Origin: Prauserella halophila
Lineage (GTDB): Bacteria; Actinomycetota; Actinomycetes; Mycobacteriales; Pseudonocardiaceae
Direction of reading: 5' to 3'
Length of the DNA stretch: 64,000 nucleotides
Assembly (NCBI RefSeq): GCF_024171895.1
Contig: NZ_JAMTCQ010000011.1
Location: 124,001 to 188,000, forward strand
Shown here: piece after piece, positions 1 through 9,233 of the stretch
Layout: every line of letters begins with the position of its first letter
Position numbering within the stretch: the stretch's first letter is position 1
The notes under the pieces: generated by a model
The model's input: the letters and a program-made list of their open reading frames with translations, nothing else
Databases searched by the model: none
Told to the model about the DNA's origin: nothing
Position numbers and translations under genes: made by a program

Positions 1-54
1 GCGGATGACGGCACCGACGGCGGTCGCCGCGGCGGCACCGACGACATCACGTGA
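1..54 (+). CDS. Partial CDS: C-terminal tail, probably TatC
   Basis: Only the last 17 codons are inside the window. They read as a polar Asp/Gly/Arg-rich tail ending at the TGA at 52-54. The stop overlaps the GTG start of the next gene (GTGA, 51-54), so the two genes are probably translationally coupled. Actinobacterial TatC proteins end in such charged low-complexity tails, and in M. tuberculosis tatC lies immediately upstream of helY. The assignment is therefore inferred from context only; no TatC domain sequence is visible here. Confidence 0.45.
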   Translation, partial: ADDGTDGGRRGGTDDIT

Positions 55-950
55 CCGGGGGGCCTCGCGTAGCCCTGGCGTTCCACCCCGGATCCGGCAG
101 GGGAGCGGCCGCGCGGCTGGCCGGGGCGGTCGCCACGCGGCTCCGGCCGCACGTCGCGCGCCTCGACATCGTCGAGGGGGCTCGGCAGCGACTGGACGCG
201 GCGCGGGATGCCGGGCTCGACGTGCTGGTCGTCGTCGGCGGTGACGGCTCGGCGCACCAGGCCGTGCAGTTCTGCGCCGACACGCCGGTGGCACTCGGGC
301 TGATTCCGTCCGGCACCGGCAACGACCTCGCTCGCGCCCTCGACGTGCCCACCGATCCCGCCGCGGCCGTGGACGCGCTGATCGACGCGTTCCGCACCGG
401 TCGGCGGCGTCGCTTCGACCTCGGCAAGGCCGGCGACACGTGGTTCGGCACCGTGCTGTGCAGCGGTTTCGACGCAGCGGTCAACGACAGGGCGAACCGG
501 CTGCGCTGGCCCCGCGGTCCGCGCCGCTACGACGTCGCGATCGCGGCGGAGCTGGCCTCGTTCCGGGCCCGTGAGGTGCGGATCGCCACCGACACCGACG
601 AGGTCACGCTGCCCGCGATGCTCGTCGCCGTCGGCAACACGTCCTGGTACGGCGCGGGCATCCCGGTCTGCCCCGGCGCCGATCCCGCCGACGGGCTGCT
701 CGAGGTGACCGTTGTCGGCCGGGCGGGCTCCCGCGAGCTCGTGCGGGTGCTGCCACGGCTGCGTACCGGTCGCCACGTCGAACATGCGGCCGTGACCACC
801 CTGCAGGCCCGTACCGTCGAGGTGGCCGAGGTCGGGTCGCGTGCCGGCGACGGCCGAGGTCCGTGGCCGGTGTTCGCCGACGGCGACCCGCTCGGCACGC
901 TGCCCGTGTCGATCAGCTGCGTGCCGCAGGCCCTGACGGTCCTGGCCTGA
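51..950 (+). CDS. Diacylglycerol/lipid kinase (DAGK catalytic domain)
   Basis: This 299-residue soluble protein phosphorylates a lipid alcohol such as diacylglycerol with ATP. The nucleotide-binding signature GGDGS sits near residue 65, followed by PSGTGNDLARAL near residue 86, which together define the DAGK/YegS/sphingosine kinase fold. The C-terminal half has the expected beta-rich domain with a late FADGDPLG motif. The GTG start is supported by the 4-bp GTGA overlap with the upstream stop. The 3' end runs 38 bp into the end of the convergent gene at 913-1326. The physiological lipid is not evident from sequence; members in actinobacteria act on diacylglycerol or phosphatidylinositol mannoside precursors. 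Confidence 0.9.
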   Translation: MTGGPRVALAFHPGSGRGAAARLAGAVATRLRPHVARLDIVEGARQRLDAARDAGLDVLVVVGGDGSAHQAVQFCADTPVALGLIPSGTGNDLARALDVPTDPAAAVDALIDAFRTGRRRRFDLGKAGDTWFGTVLCSGFDAAVNDRANRLRWPRGPRRYDVAIAAELASFRAREVRIATDTDEVTLPAMLVAVGNTSWYGAGIPVCPGADPADGLLEVTVVGRAGSRELVRVLPRLRTGRHVEHAAVTTLQARTVEVAEVGSRAGDGRGPWPVFADGDPLGTLPVSISCVPQALTVLA

Positions 951-1326
951 CCTGCTCCTCGGCCAGCGCCTTCCAGCCGAGTCGCTCGCGCGTCGCCCGG
1001 GGCAGGTTGGCGACGACCAGATCGTAGGAGTCCTCGACCAGATCGAGGATCAATTGCTCGGGGAGCGAGCCGTCGTCGAGCACGACCGTGTTCCAGTGCC
1101 GCTTGTTCATGTGCCAGCCCGGCGTCACGGCCGGATACGAGGCCCGCAGTTGCAGCGCGAGTTCCGGTTCACACTTGAGGTTCACGCTCAGCGGGGTGCG
1201 GCCGAGCGCCGACAGCGCGAAAATCTTCCCGCTCACCTTGAACACACTCACGTGCTCGTCGAACGGGAACTCCTCGCCGGCACCCGTGAATGCCAGGCAC
1301 GCCGCCTTCAGCCGCTCCGGGGTCAT
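913..1326 (-). CDS. MmcQ/YjbR family DNA-binding-like protein
   Basis: A 137-residue protein of the MmcQ/YjbR (PF04237) family, with a CyaY-like fold and unknown biochemical role. Visible family features are the FPFDEHVSVFKV segment near the start and the GWHMNKRHWNTV segment in the second half. I chose the ATG at 1324-1326 because family members start directly with a MTPERL-like helix; an in-frame start 39 bp further upstream would add a non-homologous leader. The gene is convergent with the lipid kinase and their 3' ends overlap by 38 bp. Confidence 0.8.
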   Translation of the reverse strand: MTPERLKAACLAFTGAGEEFPFDEHVSVFKVSGKIFALSALGRTPLSVNLKCEPELALQLRASYPAVTPGWHMNKRHWNTVVLDDGSLPEQLILDLVEDSYDLVVANLPRATRERLGWKALAEEQVRPGPSGPAARS

Positions 1327-1452
1327 GACCGGACGGTAGCGCCGCCCGCAGACATCAACCGGCACGCCCCTGCACGCTCCTGTGCACTCTCGCTCGGTAC
1401 GGCCACGGAGCGCCTCATGCGGGTACGACCGCCGATGTGAAACCCTGACCCC

Positions 1453-4236
1453 GTGGACTCATCCGCCTCTCCCAGCCCGGCCGAGGCGTACGCCGCAGCC
1501 CGCCGGCGCAGCGACCACCCGCAGCTGGCCCGGTTCGCGGCGGAGCTGGCCTTCGAGTTCGACGACTTCCAGACACGGGGGTGCGAGGCGCTCGAGGACG
1601 GGCACGGCGTGCTGGTGTGCGCGCCCACCGGTGCCGGCAAGACCGTCGTCGGCGAATTCGCCGTGCACCTCGCACTGGCCGAGGGCCGCAAGTGCTTCTA
1701 CACGACGCCGATCAAGGCGCTGTCGAACCAGAAGTACACCGACCTGGCCGAGCGCTACGGCGCGGACGCGGTCGGTCTCCTGACGGGCGACACCGCCATC
1801 AACGGCAACGCGCAGGTCGTCGTCATGACCACCGAGGTCCTGCGCAACATGCTGTACGCGGGGTCGGCCACGCTCGACGAGCTGGGCTACGTCGTCATGG
1901 ACGAGGTGCACTACCTCGCCGACCGGTTCCGCGGCGCGGTGTGGGAAGAGGTCATCCTGCACCTGCCCGAGTACGTCCGCGTGGTCGGACTGTCGGCGAC
2001 CGTCAGCAACGCCGAGGAGTTCGGCGAGTGGCTGGTCGCCGTCCGGGGCGACACGGCGGTCGTGGTCGACGAGCACCGGCCCGTGCCGCTGTGGCAGCAC
2101 ATGATGGTCGGGAACCGGCTCATGGACCTGTTCGTCGGCGAGGAGCACGGCGACGAACCGAAGATCAATCGGCAGCTGCTCCGCCGCGTCGAAGAGGTCG
2201 CTCGGATGCACGCACCCGCCGCGTTCGGCGGCGGGCGGGGCAAGCGCGGCCGTGACCGGGGCAAACCGCGTATGCCGCGGTTCCGGCCACCCTCGCGCGT
2301 CGACGTCATCGACCGGCTCGACCGTGCCGGGCTCCTGCCCGCGATCACGTTCATCTTCTCCCGGGCCGGCTGCGATGCGGCCGTCGGCCAGTGCGTGCAC
2401 TCCGGCCTGCGGCTCAACAACCCGGAGGAGATCGCCGAGGTCCGGCGCATCGTCGACGAGCGCACGGCCGACCTGCCCGAGTCCGACCTGGGCGTGCTGG
2501 GCTACTGGGAATGGCGGGACGGGCTCGAACACGGCGTGGCCGCGCACCACGCGGGCCTGTTGCCCGCGTTCAAGGAGACCGTCGAGGAGCTGTTCGTCCG
2601 CGGCCTGGTCAAGGTCGTGTTCGCCACTGAGACCCTGGCCCTGGGCATCAACATGCCCGCGCGCACGGTCGTGCTGGAACGGCTGGTCAAGTACAACGGC
2701 GAAGCGCACGTCGACCTCACGCCCGGCGAGTACACCCAGCTGACCGGGCGTGCCGGGCGCCGGGGAATCGACGTCGAGGGCCACGCCGTCGTGCTGTGGC
2801 AGCCCGGCGTCGATCCGCGCCACGTGGGCGGGCTGGCCTCGACGCGCACCTACCCGCTCAAGTCCTCGTTCCGGCCCGGCTACAACATGGCCATCAATCT
2901 GGTCGGCCAGTTCGGTGCCGAGGCGGCCAGGGAGCTGCTGGAGCAGTCGTTCGCGCAGTTCCAGGCCGACCGCGCCGTCGTCGGCACGGCCAAGCGGATC
3001 GAGCGCAACAAGGAGGCACTCACCGGCTACGTCGAAGCCGTCTCCGGCGACTTCGACGAGCTGCTTTCCTACGTCGAGCTGCGCAAGAAGGTCTCCGACC
3101 GGGAGAAGTACCTGGCCAAGCAGAACAGCCAGCACCGGCGGGCGGAGGCGGCGCAGTCGCTGGAGAAGCTGCGCAAGGGCGACGTCATCCTCGTACCGTC
3201 CGGCCGCCGTTCCGGCCTGGCCGTCGTGATCGACCCGGGTGTCGACACGGTGCACGAGCCGCGCCCCGTCGTCGTCACCGAGGACCGGTGGTCGGGCCCG
3301 CTCTCGGCGGCCGACTTCCCGTCGGCCGTCGAACCGCTGGGACGGGTCAAACTGCCCAAGCACGTCGAACTGCGCTCGCCCAAGGTGCGGCGGGACATCG
3401 CCTCGTCGCTGCGCAACACGGGGATCGAGAAGCCTGCCGCACAGCGTAAGCGGTCCGGGGCCAACGACGACGAGCAGCTCGCGGAGCTGCGGCAGCGGAT
3501 GCGCAGGCACCCCGCACACGGCCTCGCCGACCGCGAGGCCAGTCTGCGCTGGGTCGAGCGCTATCAACGGCTGCAGGCCGAAACACAACAGCTCGAACGC
3601 AAGGTCGCCGCGACCACGCACTCGCTGGCCCGTTCGTTCGACCGGATCTGTGCGCTGCTGACGGAACGGGGATACCTCGACCGGGACGAGTCCGGTGACA
3701 GCACCGGCACGGACCGGGTGACCGAGGACGGCATGCTGCTGGCCCGCATCTACAGCGAGTCCGACCTGCTGGCTGCCGAGTGCGTGCGCAGGCACGTCTG
3801 GCACGGCCTGTCGGCACCGGAACTGGCCGCGGTCGTGTCGTCGCTGGTCTACGAGGCGCGGCGGGACGCGATGGCCGAGCCGAAACTGCCGCAGGGCGCG
3901 GTGTCGAAGGCGTGGCAGGAGACCGTGACGCTCTGGAGCGAGCTGACCGAGGACGAGCGCAGGCACCGGCTCGATCGCACCAGGGAACCGGACGCCGGAT
4001 TCGCGTGGCCGGTGTACCGGTGGGCGCGCGGCGAGTCGCTCGAACGGGTGCTCACCACGTCGGAAGCCAACGGGCAGGAGCTCACGGCCGGCGATTTCGT
4101 CCGGTGGTCGCGGCAGGTGATCGATCTGCTCGATCAGCTGCGCGTCGTACTGGGCAAGGAGCACCCGGTGGGCGGGGCGGCGGCCAAGGCCGTCCGGGCC
4201 TTGCGCCGTGGTGTCGTCGCCGCGGGCGAGGTGTGA
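1453..4236 (+). CDS. helY: Ski2/Mtr4-like DEVH-box helicase HelY
   Basis: A 927-residue superfamily 2 RNA helicase of the Ski2/Mtr4 type. Motif I APTGAGKT lies at residues 57-64, the DEVH box at about 150-153, motif III SAT follows, and motif VI QLTGRAGRRG is present near residue 430. The C-terminal third contains the DSHCT domain typical of Mtr4/Ski2. The length and the context (after tatC, before a proline-rich DUF4333 membrane protein) match M. tuberculosis HelY (Rv2092c). It likely unwinds structured RNA in mRNA turnover or ribosome biogenesis, but no bacterial partner is encoded here. The start is GTG at 1453. Confidence 0.93.
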   Translation: MDSSASPSPAEAYAAARRRSDHPQLARFAAELAFEFDDFQTRGCEALEDGHGVLVCAPTGAGKTVVGEFAVHLALAEGRKCFYTTPIKALSNQKYTDLAERYGADAVGLLTGDTAINGNAQVVVMTTEVLRNMLYAGSATLDELGYVVMDEVHYLADRFRGAVWEEVILHLPEYVRVVGLSATVSNAEEFGEWLVAVRGDTAVVVDEHRPVPLWQHMMVGNRLMDLFVGEEHGDEPKINRQLLRRVEEVARMHAPAAFGGGRGKRGRDRGKPRMPRFRPPSRVDVIDRLDRAGLLPAITFIFSRAGCDAAVGQCVHSGLRLNNPEEIAEVRRIVDERTADLPESDLGVLGYWEWRDGLEHGVAAHHAGLLPAFKETVEELFVRGLVKVVFATETLALGINMPARTVVLERLVKYNGEAHVDLTPGEYTQLTGRAGRRGIDVEGHAVVLWQPGVDPRHVGGLASTRTYPLKSSFRPGYNMAINLVGQFGAEAARELLEQSFAQFQADRAVVGTAKRIERNKEALTGYVEAVSGDFDELLSYVELRKKVSDREKYLAKQNSQHRRAEAAQSLEKLRKGDVILVPSGRRSGLAVVIDPGVDTVHEPRPVVVTEDRWSGPLSAADFPSAVEPLGRVKLPKHVELRSPKVRRDIASSLRNTGIEKPAAQRKRSGANDDEQLAELRQRMRRHPAHGLADREASLRWVERYQRLQAETQQLERKVAATTHSLARSFDRICALLTERGYLDRDESGDSTGTDRVTEDGMLLARIYSESDLLAAECVRRHVWHGLSAPELAAVVSSLVYEARRDAMAEPKLPQGAVSKAWQETVTLWSELTEDERRHRLDRTREPDAGFAWPVYRWARGESLERVLTTSEANGQELTAGDFVRWSRQVIDLLDQLRVVLGKEHPVGGAAAKAVRALRRGVVAAGEV

Positions 4237-4381
4237 CGGGGGCGAGACGGCGCGCCCGGTGACCTTCACACACCCGCTACACGGCGTTGTGGTTGGATCG
4301 CACGCGATACACGGACGAGAATGCCCGACACGGCTGCGCAGGTGACGTGGTGGCCGGGTGATGATTGGCGGAGGCAGGACG

Positions 4382-5188
4382 ATGAGCACGCCGTACGGAG
4401 GCAACGACCCGCAGCAGTGGGGCCAGCAACCGCCTCCGGGTCCGCCGTCCGGTGGTTTCCCCGGGCAACCGGGTTACGGCCAGCAGCCACCCCCGCAGCC
4501 CGGTTACCCGCAACAGCCCGGCTATCCCCAGCAACCCGGTCAACCCGGTCAACCGCCGCCCGGCCAGCCGGGACCGCAGCCGGGATACGGGCAGCCCCAG
4601 CCCCAGGGATATCCGCCGGGCCAGGCTCCGCCGCCGGGACAGCCCGGTCAGACCCCGCCGCCGGGGCAGCCGATGCCGCAGCAGCCCGGCCAGTATCCGC
4701 AGGGGCCGCCGCAGGGCGGTGCCCCTGGCACCGCGCCGTACACCCAGCCGGGCGGCCAGCCCCCACCTCCGGGCTTCACGCAGCCCGGCCAGGCCCCGCC
4801 GCCGGGCCAGCCGTACGGCCCGCCGCCCGGCGCGGGTGCGCCCGGCCCGGCGCCGCAGAAGCCGAAGAACAAGTCCGGCAAGGGCATGTGGATAGGATTG
4901 GGCGCCGTGGTTCTCCTGGCGATCGCTGCGGCGGCAATACTGTTCTGGCCCATCGGTCTCGCCTCATCGACGGTCTTCGACGCGGAGGCGATGAACCAGG
5001 ACGTGCAGCGGGTCCTCACCGACAACTACGGCGTCGAAGGCGTGCAGAGCGTGTCGTGCCCGGAGGACCAGCCGGTCACCGTCGACGAGACGTTCACCTG
5101 TGACGTGAACGTCGAGGGTGAAACGCGGCAGGTCACGATCACGGTCAAGAGCGAGGACGCCCGGTACCAGGTCGGCAGGCTCCAGTAG
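4382..5188 (+). CDS. Proline-rich single-pass membrane protein with C-terminal DUF4333
   Basis: A 268-residue protein. Residues 1 to about 165 are a cytosolic Pro/Gly/Gln-rich region made of imperfect PGQPG and QQPGYP repeats. It is followed by a basic KKPKNKSGK-like stretch, one transmembrane helix (near [18 protein letters not shown]) and an extracytoplasmic DUF4333 domain with two cysteines (VSCPED, FTCDV) that may form a disulfide. The start at 4382 is set by GGAG at 4370-4373. It corresponds in position and architecture to mycobacterial Rv2091c. The function is unknown; a paralogous DUF4333 domain occurs two genes downstream. Confidence 0.85.
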   Translation: MSTPYGGNDPQQWGQQPPPGPPSGGFPGQPGYGQQPPPQPGYPQQPGYPQQPGQPGQPPPGQPGPQPGYGQPQPQGYPPGQAPPPGQPGQTPPPGQPMPQQPGQYPQGPPQGGAPGTAPYTQPGGQPPPPGFTQPGQAPPPGQPYGPPPGAGAPGPAPQKPKNKSGKGMWIGLGAVVLLAIAAAAILFWPIGLASSTVFDAEAMNQDVQRVLTDNYGVEGVQSVSCPEDQPVTVDETFTCDVNVEGETRQVTITVKSEDARYQVGRLQ

Positions 5189-5191
5189 CCG

Positions 5192-5243
5192 CCCGCCACG
5201 GATGTCGCCACCGGGGTTCGTCACAGTGGAATCCGGTGGCGGG
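5192..5243 (+). terminator. Imperfect inverted repeat after the DUF4333 gene
   Basis: The left arm CCGCCACGGAT pairs with ATCCGGTGGCGG through a 1-nt bulge across a loop of roughly 30 nt, just after the stop at 5188. There is no T tract. It could terminate transcription or be a chance G+C-rich repeat. Confidence 0.3.
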
Positions 5244-5273
5244 TAGCCCGTGCTGTCGGAAATGATCGGTGGC

Positions 5274-6476
5274 ATGACCGACCACGACGTCCGGACCCTG
5301 GCCGACGACGAGTTACGCACGGCGCAGGATCTGTTCCGGTCCACGCTGCACGTCAAGCCGATCACCGACGAAGAGTGGCCCCAGGTACGCGCCGCCGTGC
5401 AGGACGGGCCGACGCTCGGCGTCACCGACGGTGAGTCGGGGGCGCTCATCGGCACCGCCCGCTCGTTCGAATCCGCCATGACACTGCCCGGCGGGGCAGG
5501 TGTGCCGATCGGTGGCGTCACGCACGTGGGTGTGCGTGCCGACCGCACCCGCCGGGGTGTGCTCACCGAACTCATGCATGCCCAGCTGACCGACCTCGCC
5601 GAGCGTGGCATGGTCGCCGCGGGCCTCCACGCGTCCGAGACATCCATCTACGGTCGGTTCGGCTACGGTGTCGCCACCTGCGCGCGTGACTACACCGTCG
5701 ACCGGCGGTTCGCGCGATTCCGCTCCGATGCACCGGTGGGTGGCCGGGTGGAGATCCGCACCGTGGAGGCGGCGATCGAGCTGTTCGCCGACGCCTATCC
5801 GCGGACGGCGACCCGGCCGGGCATGCTGACGCGGCCTGCGGGCTGGTGGGCGCAGCTGCGCCGGACCCTCGAGAGGCAGGACGGTCCCGTCACCGCGATC
5901 ACCCACGAAGGTGCCGACGGTGTCGACGGGTACGCCGTCTACTCCGTCGACCGGCCCCAGCCGGGCCCGGCGACGCTGAGACTCGTCGACCTGCAGTGCG
6001 CCGGCCCCGAATCGTTCGCCGGGCTGTGGCGGTACCTGCTGTCGGTGGACCTCGTCCACGACATCACTGCGAGCGGACGGCCCCTCGACGAACCGCTCGA
6101 ACTGCTGCTCACCGACCCGCGCGCCGTGTCGACGATCGCGCAGTTCGACGACCTGTGGCTGCGGCTCATCGACGTGCCGACGGCACTGGCCATGCGCACG
6201 TACGCGGGAGAGTCCCTCGTGCTCGACGTGACCGACCCGGTGCTGCCCGGCAACGACGGGTGCTATCGCGTCGGCCCCGACGGCGCCGCGCGCACCGAGG
6301 ACCCGGCCGCGCTGCACCTCGACGTCGACGCCCTCGCGATGATCTACCTCGGTGCGTGGCGGCCGTCGCAGCTGGTCGACACGGGACGTGTCCGTGCGTC
6401 AACGCCCGGTGCTGCCCGGCAGGCGGACCGGTTGTTCGCGACATCTGCCCCGCCGTGGTGCGGTACCTTCTTCTAG
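5274..6476 (+). CDS. Eis-like GNAT N-acetyltransferase
   Basis: A 400-residue acetyltransferase of the Eis family, which transfers acetyl groups from acetyl-CoA to amines; M. tuberculosis Eis acetylates aminoglycosides and host proteins. The acetyl-CoA loop is visible as THVGVRADRTRRGVL near residues 86-100, and the family signature SIYGRFGYGVAT carries the expected general-acid tyrosine. A sterol-carrier-like C-terminal domain ends in PPWCGTFF, as in the family where the terminal carboxylate is catalytic. The ATG at 5274 fits family length; starts at 5250 (GTG) or 5262 (ATG) are also in frame. Substrate and any role in resistance are unproven. Confidence 0.85.
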   Translation: MTDHDVRTLADDELRTAQDLFRSTLHVKPITDEEWPQVRAAVQDGPTLGVTDGESGALIGTARSFESAMTLPGGAGVPIGGVTHVGVRADRTRRGVLTELMHAQLTDLAERGMVAAGLHASETSIYGRFGYGVATCARDYTVDRRFARFRSDAPVGGRVEIRTVEAAIELFADAYPRTATRPGMLTRPAGWWAQLRRTLERQDGPVTAITHEGADGVDGYAVYSVDRPQPGPATLRLVDLQCAGPESFAGLWRYLLSVDLVHDITASGRPLDEPLELLLTDPRAVSTIAQFDDLWLRLIDVPTALAMRTYAGESLVLDVTDPVLPGNDGCYRVGPDGAARTEDPAALHLDVDALAMIYLGAWRPSQLVDTGRVRASTPGAARQADRLFATSAPPWCGTFF

Positions 6477-6508
6477 CCCACAAGAGATCAACAGGGAGAT
6501 GAGGGGTC

Positions 6509-6943
6509 GTGGGGAGACGTCCGGTTGCGGTGGTCGCGGCCATCGCGTTCCTGGGCCTGCCGACGGCGTGCGCCGAGTCGACCGGTGACGAGGAGTCGGG
6601 GCCGGCGACCACGTCGGCGGCCCCGACCACGGCGCCGTCCACCACAGTGCCGTCCACCACGGCGAGCACGGGGGAGACGTCCGCCGGTGTGTCGTCGCCG
6701 GTACCGAGCCCGACCGAGACCGTGCGCCGTTTCGACGTCGAGGTGATGAACGCCGATGTGCGGCGTGTGGTGACCGAGGACTACGACGTGTCGGGCGTGC
6801 GTGACGTGTCGTGTCCGCGCAACGAGCCGGTCGAGGTGGGCGCCTCGTTCGTCTGCCATGTCGAACTGGCCGACGGCGAGCGCACGGTGACGATCACCGT
6901 GGAGACCGAGAAGGGCCGGTACCGGGTCGGTGTTCCGGAGTGA
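6509..6943 (+). CDS. Secreted (possibly lipo-) DUF4333 protein
   Basis: A 144-residue exported protein. A signal peptide with a short hydrophobic core ends in GLPTAC, with Cys21 in a position like a lipoprotein cysteine, although the -3 residue (Pro) is unusual for a lipobox. A Thr/Ser/Pro-rich linker leads to a DUF4333 domain with cysteines at DVSCPR and FVCHV. It aligns well with the DUF4333 domain of the gene at 4382-5188, sharing the VMNxDVxRVxTxxY pattern and cysteine spacing, so the two are paralogues separated by the Eis-like gene. The start is GTG at 6509 after GGGAGATGAGGGG. Function is unknown. Confidence 0.8.
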   Translation: MGRRPVAVVAAIAFLGLPTACAESTGDEESGPATTSAAPTTAPSTTVPSTTASTGETSAGVSSPVPSPTETVRRFDVEVMNADVRRVVTEDYDVSGVRDVSCPRNEPVEVGASFVCHVELADGERTVTITVETEKGRYRVGVPE

Positions 6944-6991
6944 CGTGCGCACCGGCCCGGGGCGACGTCCGGCCGAGCCGGTGCGCGGGCG

Positions 6992-7945
6992 TCAGGCGCG
7001 GTATGCGGCGAGTGCGTCGAGCAGCCGGGTCGCCGAGCCGCCGAGGTTCCAGCGTTCGGCCAGGTTCCGGACCCGGGGTTCGTCCACGGCCCCGGCCGGG
7101 ACGACGTCGGCACCGGAGAACGTGACCGGGGCGTCGGCGGCGACGCGCACCACGGTCGGCGCGGCCGCGAGATACTCGGCGGCCTCGTTGAGGCGAGTGC
7201 GTGTCTTCAGCGGCAGTTCCGGACTTTCCGCGCGGGCGGCCTCGATCACGGCTTCGAACGAGCCGAACCGGGTGATGAGCTTGGCGGCCGTCTTCTCGCC
7301 GATACCCGCGACGCCGGGCAGCCCGTCGGACGGGTCGCCGCGGAGCATCGCCATGTCCGCGTACGCGGCTCCGGCCCGCTCGGCGGGGACTCCGTACCGC
7401 TCGGCGAGGCTCTCGGGGTCGAGGATGTCGGCCTTGGCCCAGCCCTTGCCGACGTAGATCACCGAGGCGGCGGTCGGCGCGGTCCGCACGAGCTGGAACA
7501 GGTCCCGGTCGCCGGTGATGACCTCGACGGCATCGGTCGTCTCGCGCGCCGTCAGCGTGCCGATCACGTCGTCGGCCTCGAACCCGGACGCTTCGGCGAC
7601 GGCCAGTCCGGCCGCGTCGAGCAGCTCGAGGATGATCGGCACCTGGGGGCTCAGCGTGTCGGGTACTTCCTCGACGTCCGAGCCGGTGCCGGTCTCCTCG
7701 GCGACGCGGTGTGCCTTGTAGCTCGGCAGCGCATCGACCCGGAACTGCGGCCGCCAGTCCGCGTCGAGGCACGCCACGAGCCGGGTGGGCCCGCGGTCGG
7801 TGAGGATGCGGGCCACGGTGTCGGCGAACCCGCGGACCGCGTTCACGGGTGTGCCGTCGGGAGCCGTCATCGACTCGGGCAGGGCGAAGTACGAACGGAA
7901 ATACAGGCTCGCCGCGTCCAGCAGCGCCACGGAACCGGTGCTCAC
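6992..7945 (-). CDS. 5'-3' exonuclease (PIN-like FEN domain, Pol I-type)
   Basis: A stand-alone 5'-3' exonuclease of 317 residues, homologous to the N-terminal domain of DNA polymerase I and to M. tuberculosis Rv2090. Metal-binding acidic residues are seen at LLDAASLYFR, the DADWRPQFR strand, ASGFEADDVIG and TGDRDLFQL. A helix-3-turn-helix DNA-binding motif follows at LPGVAGIGEKTAAKL. It would remove RNA or DNA flaps during replication and repair. The GTG at 7945 places the start just before the first core strand; the ribosome-binding site there is weak. The gene is divergent from pepE. Confidence 0.88.
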   Translation of the reverse strand: MSTGSVALLDAASLYFRSYFALPESMTAPDGTPVNAVRGFADTVARILTDRGPTRLVACLDADWRPQFRVDALPSYKAHRVAEETGTGSDVEEVPDTLSPQVPIILELLDAAGLAVAEASGFEADDVIGTLTARETTDAVEVITGDRDLFQLVRTAPTAASVIYVGKGWAKADILDPESLAERYGVPAERAGAAYADMAMLRGDPSDGLPGVAGIGEKTAAKLITRFGSFEAVIEAARAESPELPLKTRTRLNEAAEYLAAAPTVVRVAADAPVTFSGADVVPAGAVDEPRVRNLAERWNLGGSATRLLDALAAYRA

Positions 7946-8015
7946 CGCTACAGCCTGCCATGCACCGCCCCGCGGTTCGCGCGCCACACGTGCGGGTGTC
8001 GCTCGAAACGGGGGA

Positions 8016-8053
8016 GGTGTGCGGGTGTGCGGGTGTGCGCTCGCCCGCACACC
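8016..8053. repeat. Triple GGTGTGCG repeat with inverted complement
   Basis: An 8-bp unit GGTGTGCG occurs three times in tandem from 8016 (8016, 8024, 8032) and is followed by CCCGCACACC at 8044-8053. That sequence can pair with either of the first two copies extended by GG. It lies in the divergent promoter region between the exonuclease and pepE. Its role is unknown. Confidence 0.5.
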
Positions 8054-8087
8054 ACCCCGCGCGGGGGCGCTCGGTATTGTCGGGATC

Positions 8088-9233
8088 ATGTCCCGCCGAT
8101 CGCTGCACACTCCCGCGCCCGATGCCGCCACACTGCGGTCCCGCCTCGACCGTGCCGGCACGGCCGCCGCCGATGCCGGCACCGACGCGCTGCTCATCGC
8201 GCCCGGTTCGGATCTGCGCTATCTCGTGGGCCAGGCCGGCGGTTCGTTCGAGCGGCTGACCACGCTGGTGGTGCCCGCAGGTGACGCCCCGCCCGCGCTG
8301 GTCGTGCCGAAGCTCGAACTGCCCGGCTATTCGGACGTGCCGACCGACGAGCTCGGCATCGACGTCATCACCTGGGTCGACGGCGACGACCCGTACCGCC
8401 TCGTCGCCGACCGGCTCGGTGCTCCGGGCCGCGTCGCCGTGAGCGACATGATGGCGGCACTGCACGTGCTGGGCGTACGCGGGGCCGTGCCGGGTGCCGA
8501 ACAGGTGCTGGCCGGTCAGGTGCTGCGCGAGCTGCGGATGCGTAAGGACGCCGCCGAGAGGGCCGCACTCGGCGAAGCGGGCGCCGCGATCGACCGCGTG
8601 CACGCGCGGATGGGTGAGTGGTTGCGTCCCGGCCGCACGGAGGCCGAGGTCGGCGCCGACATCACCGCGGCGATCCTCGAGGAGGGTCACACCTCGGCCG
8701 AATTCGTCATCGTCGGCTCGGGGCCCAACGGTGCGAGCCCGCACCACGACGTGTCGGACCGGGTCATCGAGCCGGGCGACGTCGTGGTCGTCGACATCGG
8801 AGGGCCGATCCCGGAGGGCTACAACTCCGACTCCACCCGCACCTACGCCGTCGGCGAGCCCCGGGACCCGGATGTCGCGGCGACCTACGCGGTCCTGCAG
8901 CGGGCCCAGCAGGCGGCCGTCGACGCGGTGCGCCCCGGGGTCAGCGCCGAGTCGGTGGACGCGGCGGCCCGCGACATCATCGCCGACGCCGGATTCGGCG
9001 ACCGGTTCATCCACCGCACGGGCCACGGCATCGGCCTGGACGTGCACGAGGAGCCGTACATCGTCGCGGGTAACGAGCTGCCGCTCGAAGAGGGCATGGC
9101 GTTCAGCATCGAACCCGGCATCTACACGGCCGGGCACTGGGGCGCGCGGATCGAGGACATCGTCGTCGTGACCGCCGACGGCGCCGAATCGCTCAACACC
9201 CGCCCCCACGAGCTGGTCGTGCTCGACCGATGA
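8088..9233 (+). CDS. pepE: M24B Xaa-Pro dipeptidase/aminopeptidase (PepE-like)
   Basis: A 381-residue metallopeptidase that cleaves Xaa-Pro bonds in dipeptides or peptide N-termini. The N-terminal creatinase-like domain covers residues 1-150 and the pita-bread catalytic domain the rest. The five dinuclear-metal ligands are all present: Asp236 (VVVDIGG), Asp248 (NSDSTRT), His313 (RTGHGIG), Glu342 (SIEPGIY) and Glu356 (RIEDIV). It corresponds in neighbourhood to M. tuberculosis PepE (Rv2089c). The ATG at 8088 gives the usual length. Its stop overlaps the start of the AsnC-type regulator (ATGA, 9230-9233), suggesting co-transcription. Confidence 0.92.
   Translation: MSRRSLHTPAPDAATLRSRLDRAGTAAADAGTDALLIAPGSDLRYLVGQAGGSFERLTTLVVPAGDAPPALVVPKLELPGYSDVPTDELGIDVITWVDGDDPYRLVADRLGAPGRVAVSDMMAALHVLGVRGAVPGAEQVLAGQVLRELRMRKDAAERAALGEAGAAIDRVHARMGEWLRPGRTEAEVGADITAAILEEGHTSAEFVIVGSGPNGASPHHDVSDRVIEPGDVVVVDIGGPIPEGYNSDSTRTYAVGEPRDPDVAATYAVLQRAQQAAVDAVRPGVSAESVDAAARDIIADAGFGDRFIHRTGHGIGLDVHEEPYIVAGNELPLEEGMAFSIEPGIYTAGHWGARIEDIVVVTADGAESLNTRPHELVVLDR

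Noticed and set aside
1459-4404. A 981-codon open frame on the minus strand opposite helY
   Set aside because: It mirrors a well-conserved helicase in another frame; its composition is Arg/Gly/Val-rich with no domain. Long antisense frames are expected at this G+C content.
4400-4860. CRISPR-like or satellite repeats
   Set aside because: The repeats are the coding sequence of a Pro/Gly/Gln-rich protein domain, not non-coding arrays.
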